The notes under the pieces: model-generated
Databases searched by the model: none
Told to the model about the DNA's origin: nothing
The model's input: only the letters and a program-made list of their open reading frames with translations
Made by a program: the position numbers and the translations under genes
Source of the DNA: Lates calcarifer
Lineage: Eukaryota > Chordata > Actinopteri > Centropomidae
DNA: 64,000 nt
NCBI RefSeq assembly: GCF_001640805.2
Contig: NC_066848.1
Coordinates: forward strand, 9,068,276 to 9,132,275
Direction of reading: 5' to 3'
Part shown: one piece after another, positions 57,601 through 64,000 of the stretch
How the letters are laid out: each line of letters starts with the position of its first letter
How positions within the stretch are numbered: the first letter of the stretch is position 1

Positions 57601-60600
57601 ACACAATAAAACTGTTGTCAGTGCTAAAAGCTGATTCTCCACTGAAAATTATGTTTTGAAACTAATCAGTGTCCATGTATGAGAAAATATAGAAAACAGT
57701 GATCTCCCCACCTGATCGGAGTCATTGACAGTGATTTTCAGCCCCCGGAGTATCTCTCCCTCGGGTGGGTGTTCGTACATGGTCAACTCAAACATGTTCT
57801 GTGGGCCATTCTCCCCGTAGAAAGTGGGTGGATTATTGTTCAGGTCCACCACACGGATTACCACTGTGGTCACCCCATAGTCCATCAGTCTTACCTATAG
57901 GGCTTACCTCTGAGGCCTGGACAGATGAAGACAAAATTATGAAATCATGAAAGGCTCTACCTGTGAGTCATATTTTTAATCCATATCAATACAAAACACT
58001 TCATAAGAGACTTCCTTGTCCTCCCTTCAACTTACCCTGACTTTAATGTTAAAGATCTCTCTCTTCAGATAAATGGGGAGAGTCAGCAGGGTGATACATC
58101 CACTTGTTTTATTGATGCTAAAAACGCCATCATCCCCTAAAGAGACATGCAAAGGATTGATAAATGCTCATATTTCTCAGACAAATTTTAGTTAAATGTT
58201 ATTTTCTTTCATTCTTATTTCTTTTGAATGAAATGCTCACCATCATCAAAGGAATAACGAATTGGATTTGGATTTCCCACATCACCATCTTTGGCAATGA
58301 CAGTGAATATTTCAGATCCCTGAGAAAAGAAAATATCAGAGCAGTTTTGCTGTTAAATCTCTCGTGAAACAAGTCAGAGGTTGAAATAACCAGGATATAG
58401 AGATGACCTACTGGACAGCTGGTCATTAAGATGTACATGTAATATTTAACTCGGTGTTGAGTCACCCTGTGGCTAGTGCACAGCAAGTCAAAACACACCA
58501 CACACTGGTCTTCAAAGGTACATTAAAATGTCATGGTTCTAATTATTCCCTTCTGGATGAAAGTCAGAATGTGTAATCTTTCTTCTGTGATGCGCTACTG
58601 CACTGACATTTTGTAACTGAGGTGATAATGTGGCTTTCAAATGCCGCAAGAAAAGCTATTATGCAGAATTGGCATTACTAGTAAAATGCCAGCAATTAAA
58701 GCTGTGAGATATGATACTTATAATATGTTGCTTCTTATTTACACAAAAATGTCAAAAGACTTGTGTGAAAATTTGTCAGGTTAAATTGTTTATACTAATT
58801 CCTATTATTTCATGTTGAAAGGTAAAACTATAGCAGAAAGTCACTGGAAGATGTTTCCATACTCACTGGCACTGAGACTTCATAAACGTAGCCAAAATAT
58901 GGTGTCCCAATAAAAGATGGTGGAGTGTCTTGTGCATCGATCACATTGATTGTCAGGGTAGCAGAGGATGACAGAAACTGCTCCTTGCCATTGAAATTAC
59001 CACCACCATCCTGGAACAAAAGCCATGTTCATTTTAAATCCTCATTTTATAAAACACAGAATCCCTAAATAGAAGTACTATAAATTTGTTTGATATTTTC
59101 ATGTGTAATATTGCTTATAAAAACCTTTATTGATACATATTAAAGGTTGAATATCATTTATTTCTTAGAGCAATACCACCAGCTGAAACTGTACATGTTT
59201 TGTGTCACGGTATATTCGTGAGCTAACCATCTCCTAGAATTATGTTCATATAGAACTTAACTGTAGAGGAACAGTAAAAACCTTTCATCTTCTAGTGGCC
59301 AAAAACTCCACAGTGTACCTTTAAATTGAAAACGAAAGTACACTATTGCAGGACAGAAGCAGTGAGCTTCGATATATTTATCACCTTTGCAATGACAGTC
59401 ACAAAGTGTGTCTTTGTTTTCTCATAATCCAACATTCCCCCAGATTTGATACGAAGCACACCACTGTGTCTGTCAATGGTAAACAAAGTGGACTGAGGAT
59501 TCTGTAACAGAAAACAGAACAAAAGCAGGGTTTTAAAAGCACACGCAGAGACACAAATAAGGTCACGTGAGTAAAAGCCTGTTGCTGAAACCCCTAAACC
59601 CCATTTACAACCACTCACGTGAGATATCATGATAGAGTGGTCAGATGGCTGCATAAAAACACTCAGTAGCCTCTTGAATTAGGCCACATCCTGTATAAAA
59701 TCTCTTTGTCCATCTGGATGTAAAGAAGCCATATGCTCAAGGACAGGGCAGGCAGGTGAAAGCTGCTGTGTCCAGATGTGCACTGCCTCACTCATCACTG
59801 TCACTCCAGGCCAGCTGTTCTTTGGTCCTAATAGTCCAAAGTGCAAACTAACATTCCCTGCCACCCTCTGCCAAAGCAACCCTCTAAGCCTCCAATACCT
59901 GACACAAATGTAATTGTGATTTAATCCCCATCGCCATAACTACACCACCACATGCACAAACACACATGCACACTAGAAAATCAAAATGATGTTAACCTCA
60001 TTATCAGTACATCTATACATCACATGCAGGCCAGGTTCAACCAGTGTTTCATATTTAGAAATGTCTTGTGTGTGCTTGATGTGTTTGTGATACCTGAAGG
60101 TAGTAGGTAATTGAGCCCCCTGAGCCTGTGTCTCTGTCCACTGCCTCTACTTTGTAGATGCTGCTGCCAGGCTCAGTTGTCTAAAATGTGCAACACAGAA
60201 ATGAACACAGTTCACAACATGTGAGGTTAAAAAATAAATGATATGATACATATTTGCTTCGATATTTTTTACAGAAGTATATATAGTCTTTCCACATTTT
60301 ATGTGGAGAGACATTCACTTGATTCAAAATTTTAAAAATGATAATTTCTTTTGGCTTGACTTACTTCCAGCACATCAATGAAGGCAGGCATGTTTTGGAA
60401 TTCAGGCTTTTCATCGTTTGCATCCATGACAAAAATTGTGACTCTTTCCACAACCTGAAAAGAAGACAAGGAAAAAACACATGAAAGTTGGTCATGTTTA
60501 TATATTGGTTTGATCCATTATAAAGCATGGTATAAGTCACAGTTACAGTTATTGTCACATTGAACTAGATGTTAATACCTTGCTTCGCCCATCTGTGATG

Positions 60601-62120
60601 CTGACAAGAACATCAATAGAATCTTGTTTCTGAGCAAAGATGGGAAACAAGTTAATATGGGAACATGCCTAATGAAAAACAACATAATCCTGTTTTGTTT
60701 TGTTTTCTGATCACTTTGTGTTGTTAAGTTCACCTCTCTGTCTAGCTTTTCCACCAGTGTGATATTTCCAGTTTGGGGGTCAACCCTGAAGTACTCTTTG
60801 GACCCTGGATCAAAGGACAGGCCATACCTCACCTCCTGGCCTTCAGGGTCTGTGCCATTGAGACAATAGATCTGTGTACCTAAAGGGAGACATTACAGTT
60901 TAGTCAGTTTAGCCTAAGCTATGCACTGGATACATATGTTTTTAGTATGTATGTAAAAGGGACCAGATTCTAACCAGCTTCAGTGTAAAATGTAAGTTAT
61001 TGGTAAAACCTGCTGAGGAACAAACCAGACCGAGACACAGCAGTACACTAAGTACCTTGAACTGATGCAAGGTGTAGAGGGACAGCTGCACCACATTCAC
61101 AGCCAGCAAACTGTCCCTCACATCAACAGGTGGCGCCAGCAGATGAGCATGTTAGTGTGAGTACGTACATGCCACACAACATCTGTTCATCTATCAAAGA
61201 CTATTTAACATCCACACTGGCAGCCAAAACACACCATTTTGTTGATTGGTTGTTCCACCAGCCTATTAACTGTTCACACTAAATGTCCTGCATGTCAGAG
61301 GTCGATCATCTCACCGACAGGCGTGTCCTCTGACAGGCTGAACAGTGCCAGGTTCCCATTGTGGCTGTAGGGTCCGTTGTCATAGAAGTAAGGGGCAAAG
61401 TCTGCTTGTGCTGAGGACAGAGACATGAAACCAAAATGCTTAAAAGCTTGAAAATTTGCTGTAATTCACTTTAAAGTGAAATGTAACTTTTAAAGGAAGA
61501 AATCAAACAACTGAAAGCTGAATTTCTAAGTTATAAAACACACCCCAGTTCTCTGTGGTGGCCACAACTGTAACAAGTTACATAGTCTCGCCTTAAATAC
61601 TCAAGTGACATAAGCAAGCTCTATGCTGCACTTACGCCCCCTGATTTCTCGGTCACTTTGACTGGGATTGCGGGTGAGTTACGTCAGCCTGCTAAGTTAC
61701 CTTTGCCATACATAGACCTGAGATCTTTAGAGACAGCAACAGTGCTGTTTTTATTTGTAGTATAATAGTCAGGTGATTTTTTTACTCATCAGTTCATAAT
61801 ATGAACTTGATTGAGCTAATCATACATACAAGTCAATCAGTACGACAAGCACACAGTACAAACTCACAAATACGTATGAGAGCAAGTAAGGTTATGCAGA
61901 AACATGAATGAACTGAAAACAGAATTGAAAGAAAAGAAAATTTAGTCATCACCCCACACAGCCTCAAATGCATTGGAACAGCATTCACTATCACTATTCA
62001 CTATCTGATCATAGCAACATGAGCTGACTGCAAGCAGAAAACTGAGACCTGAAACTTACCAAAGCAGGCGTGCACAAAGACAAAAAGCTGTGGCAAATGA
62101 GGTATCTTTACATTCTTCAT
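51608..62120 (-). CDS. cdhr1: Cadherin-related family member 1, photoreceptor cadherin (about 860 aa, 17 exons; exon 11 frameshifted)
   Basis: CDHR1 sits at the base of photoreceptor outer segments and is needed for disc formation; human loss causes cone-rod dystrophy. The exons in transcript order are 62060-62120, 61315-61410, 60734-60879, 60579-60629, 60365-60454, 60094-60180, 59385-59501, 58867-59010, 58241-58319, 58036-58136, 57712-57916 (or from 57894), 56807-56959, 56473-56637, 55481-55548, 53549-53777, 53194-53451 and 51608-52153. The protein has a signal peptide, six cadherin repeats with calcium linkers ([45 protein letters not shown]), a TM segment ([19 protein letters not shown]) and a proline-rich tail. 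Exon 11 as 205 nt breaks the frame; using an acceptor at 57895-57896 restores it. I chose ATG 62120 for its A at -3; an in-frame ATG at 62138 has a poorer context. An alternative last exon exists at 52759-52959. Confidence 0.93.
52759..52959 (-). CDS. cdhr1: Alternative last exon of CDHR1 with its own TM segment and short tail
   Basis: This exon has a good acceptor (CATGTTTTCAG) in phase 0, the same phase as the main last exon, and ends in TAA after 66 codons. It encodes [20 protein letters not shown] as a membrane segment, followed by a short basic tail ([20 protein letters not shown]). It aligns with the main last exon through RxxP, the FGI/LGI start of the membrane segment, IST and KKS. 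Spliced after 53194-53451 it would give a CDHR1 of about 740 residues without the proline-rich tail. Joining it to the downstream exon is not possible because of the stop. It therefore looks like a duplicated, mutually exclusive 3' exon. I saw no canonical AATAAA soon after it. Confidence 0.7.
   Translation of the reverse strand: MKSRFVSYFLGLRKRPGAVFGICLTVVTFAISLTIFISTVIYWNSVKKSRVQSQGKIRKIIRRPVP
56072..56093. repeat. (ATCT)n microsatellite
   Basis: About five ATCT units are followed by an AT-rich TATA-type stretch to about 56135, in a CDHR1 intron. Confidence 0.9.
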
Positions 62121-64000
62121 CCTAAAGAATGAAGTCATGAAACCGCACCATGAAGACGGCTCTGTCAAGAGTCCTGTACATGAGATGCAGCTCTCAAAGG
62201 TGTTAGTGGGCGACTGGAGAAGGCTACAGGCATATGCTCACATGCTAATCCAATGACACATCTTAAGAGTTACTCCTGGGCACCCACAGTCCAGCTGGGC
62301 TTCTTCAACCTCCAATACACCAGAAATGGCTGTATTTACAAGTCTGACAATAAGGACATATTACAGCTTTGCAGATGATGGACAAGTATATTTTTCAGAG
62401 TCTTTGTTTTTGGTGTAGATTGGCAGTTTTGATTTACAACTACAAATGAATTAACAAATAAGAAATTTTATGATAATATTTATAAATCATTCAGGGAAGA
62501 GACGCTGAAGGTAAGAAAACTTTACAAATCTCAGATTATATTTGTCAGTTAGTGTTTCAGTACTATTCTACAGTCTGATATAAATATTGTATTTGCAGTA
62601 CATAGTGTCATTTAATTGAAAACCTTTCTGAAGATGGTGACTGATAAATTTTAGACTTGATTTGTCAGCTGTTTTTAAAATCACAATTTCAGCAATTGTA
62701 ATATCTTGCTTGTGTTAACATTTGTGCTGTGTTATTATATTAACAGCCATGCAGTCTATACTGAGCTGTAACTAATAAAAAGTGTGTTACTCTTGTGAGA
62801 ATTCTGTATTTAATGTAACTTCTATGATCTGGCTTTGAATTATTAGTTTTACATAAAGTGCTGTGACCAACTCTGTCGTGGAGAAAGTAGAGGGATTAAA
62901 ATGATGCAGAATCTACACCATGATATTGGTCAGTGTTTTACCCATATTATATACAGCACCATCTGCTACGCACTCCACAACCATCTGTTGCATTAGGGGG
63001 AAAAAATGCCACTATTTACTCAATTAATAGAATAATCACAAAACTGAGGATGATGTAGATGAAAGCAGTGAATGATCTGATGAGATTACAGTATCTGTTT
63101 GGATACTATGGTAGAAACCATGAGTGAATAGTGAATGTGAATAAATGATAATGACAAACAAGACTGGCCGCCATTTTTACCATATCAGAGGGTATGATAT
63201 TTATTTATTGTTTTCGTTGGGTTGCATCTTTTTCTGTGTCTATTAATTTATTCCTTTATCTCCATGTTCACTGTGTTAACTGTGTTTACTTTAGTGTTGT
63301 TAATTTAAAAAAACCCACTGATTAACTTAATGTCTTTCTGGGACTTTTTGAATAGTATTTTTGGGCACTGAAGCTGCCTAATCTTCTTGCCTGATAATCT
63401 TATTTGCCACCCAGAGGTAAAATCTTGTAAACAAATGTTACATAATATTAACCCAGTGGTCCTCCATTTGAGTACCTTTCTACAAACTCCAAAACATCAA
63501 ACACTTACAGTATGTCTTTAACTAAACTCTTTTTCATGAATCCAGACAAGAAGAGTTTGAATGTAAATCAGATGTGTTTCAAATGACCTAATGATCCCCT
63601 TTTTTCTTACTTATTAAATACAAAACTACATTTAAAAAAACAAAACAAAAAACTTTTGCTGCGGTATTTGAAAATATCTAATATGATCTGCAAACAGAAA
63701 TAGATTAAATTTGTGGGACCTAAAATGAACAGTGTAAAAATAAAATAAAGATGTGATATTTTGTCTTTCCCATTGAAAAAAAAAAAAAAACATCATGTGT
63801 ACAGACACAAAAACTGTGTGGTGCCTATGCACAACATTAAAACATGTTGCATGCAAGGGGATTTACACACATCAATAAACCTTTTATGGTACATTCTCAT
63901 ACTGAAATTAAATCTACTGTATAATCTGAGTAGTACTGAGTATATAGCATGACCTCAGTGAAGGCTTGGTGAACAAATTATACTTTCTAAAAATTGAAAA
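62121..64000. other. Upstream region of CDHR1
   Basis: This holds the CDHR1 promoter on the - strand. A crx-like CTAATCC is at 62245-62251, about 125 bp before the start codon. The remainder is AT-rich with a poly-A run near 63775-63790 and no recognisable gene to the window end. Confidence 0.5.
62245..62251 (+). promoter_or_regulatory. CRX/OTX-like motif upstream of CDHR1
   Basis: CTAATCC lies about 125 bp before the CDHR1 start codon. It is a short match to the photoreceptor homeodomain core, supported only by context. Confidence 0.3.

Noticed and set aside
57894..57916. A 9-nt microexon (GCCTCAGAG) followed by a 13-nt intron in CDHR1
   Set aside because: GAG is followed by a perfect GTAAG donor and an AG comes 13 nt later. 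But 13 nt is far too short for a vertebrate spliceosomal intron. A frameshift, with or without acceptor shift, explains the data better.

Overview
This window is nuclear DNA of a ray-finned (teleost) fish. The genes are split by GT-AG introns, many of them short. Spacers are AT-rich with microsatellites and short inverted-repeat transposons of fish type, and the proteins are clear orthologues of vertebrate neuronal and retinal genes. I cannot name the species. Seven genes are supported, all rebuilt from exons whose reading phases close.

Left part (1-22 kb). On the + strand are the last eleven coding exons of a 2-oxoglutarate dehydrogenase E1-like gene (OGDHL, 611-7305); its 5' part lies before the window. 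Facing it on the - strand is the three-exon UPF0728 gene C10orf53 (9484-10007). Next comes the cholinergic gene locus, also on the - strand: choline acetyltransferase (CHAT, 14 coding exons, 11988-18286), then the single-exon vesicular acetylcholine transporter SLC18A3 (20122-21681). SLC18A3 lies 5' of the CHAT coding exons, as in other animals where it sits in the first CHAT intron. One enzyme makes acetylcholine and the other protein loads it into vesicles. A pair of RE1/REST half-sites with widened spacing lies about 950 bp upstream.

Middle (22-30 kb). This gene-free spacer separates two blocks that are far apart on human chromosome 10 (10q11 and 10q23).

Right part (30-64 kb). This is a retina-specific cluster: the retinal G-protein-coupled receptor RGR (-, seven exons, 30032-34206), two tandem leucine-rich/Ig/fibronectin membrane proteins LRIT1 (+, 37613-41340) and LRIT2 (+, 42939-46197), and the photoreceptor cadherin CDHR1 (-, 51608-62120). 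RGR is a chromophore-binding opsin, LRIT1 acts at photoreceptor synapses, and CDHR1 acts at the base of outer-segment discs.

The most notable points are a frameshifting insertion in CDHR1 exon 11 with a possible in-frame rescue acceptor, two alternative CDHR1 last exons that each encode a transmembrane segment and look like a tandem duplication, a GC-AG intron in CHAT, the expanded RE1 element, and a 25-nt motif shared downstream of LRIT1 and LRIT2. I found no new multi-gene system.
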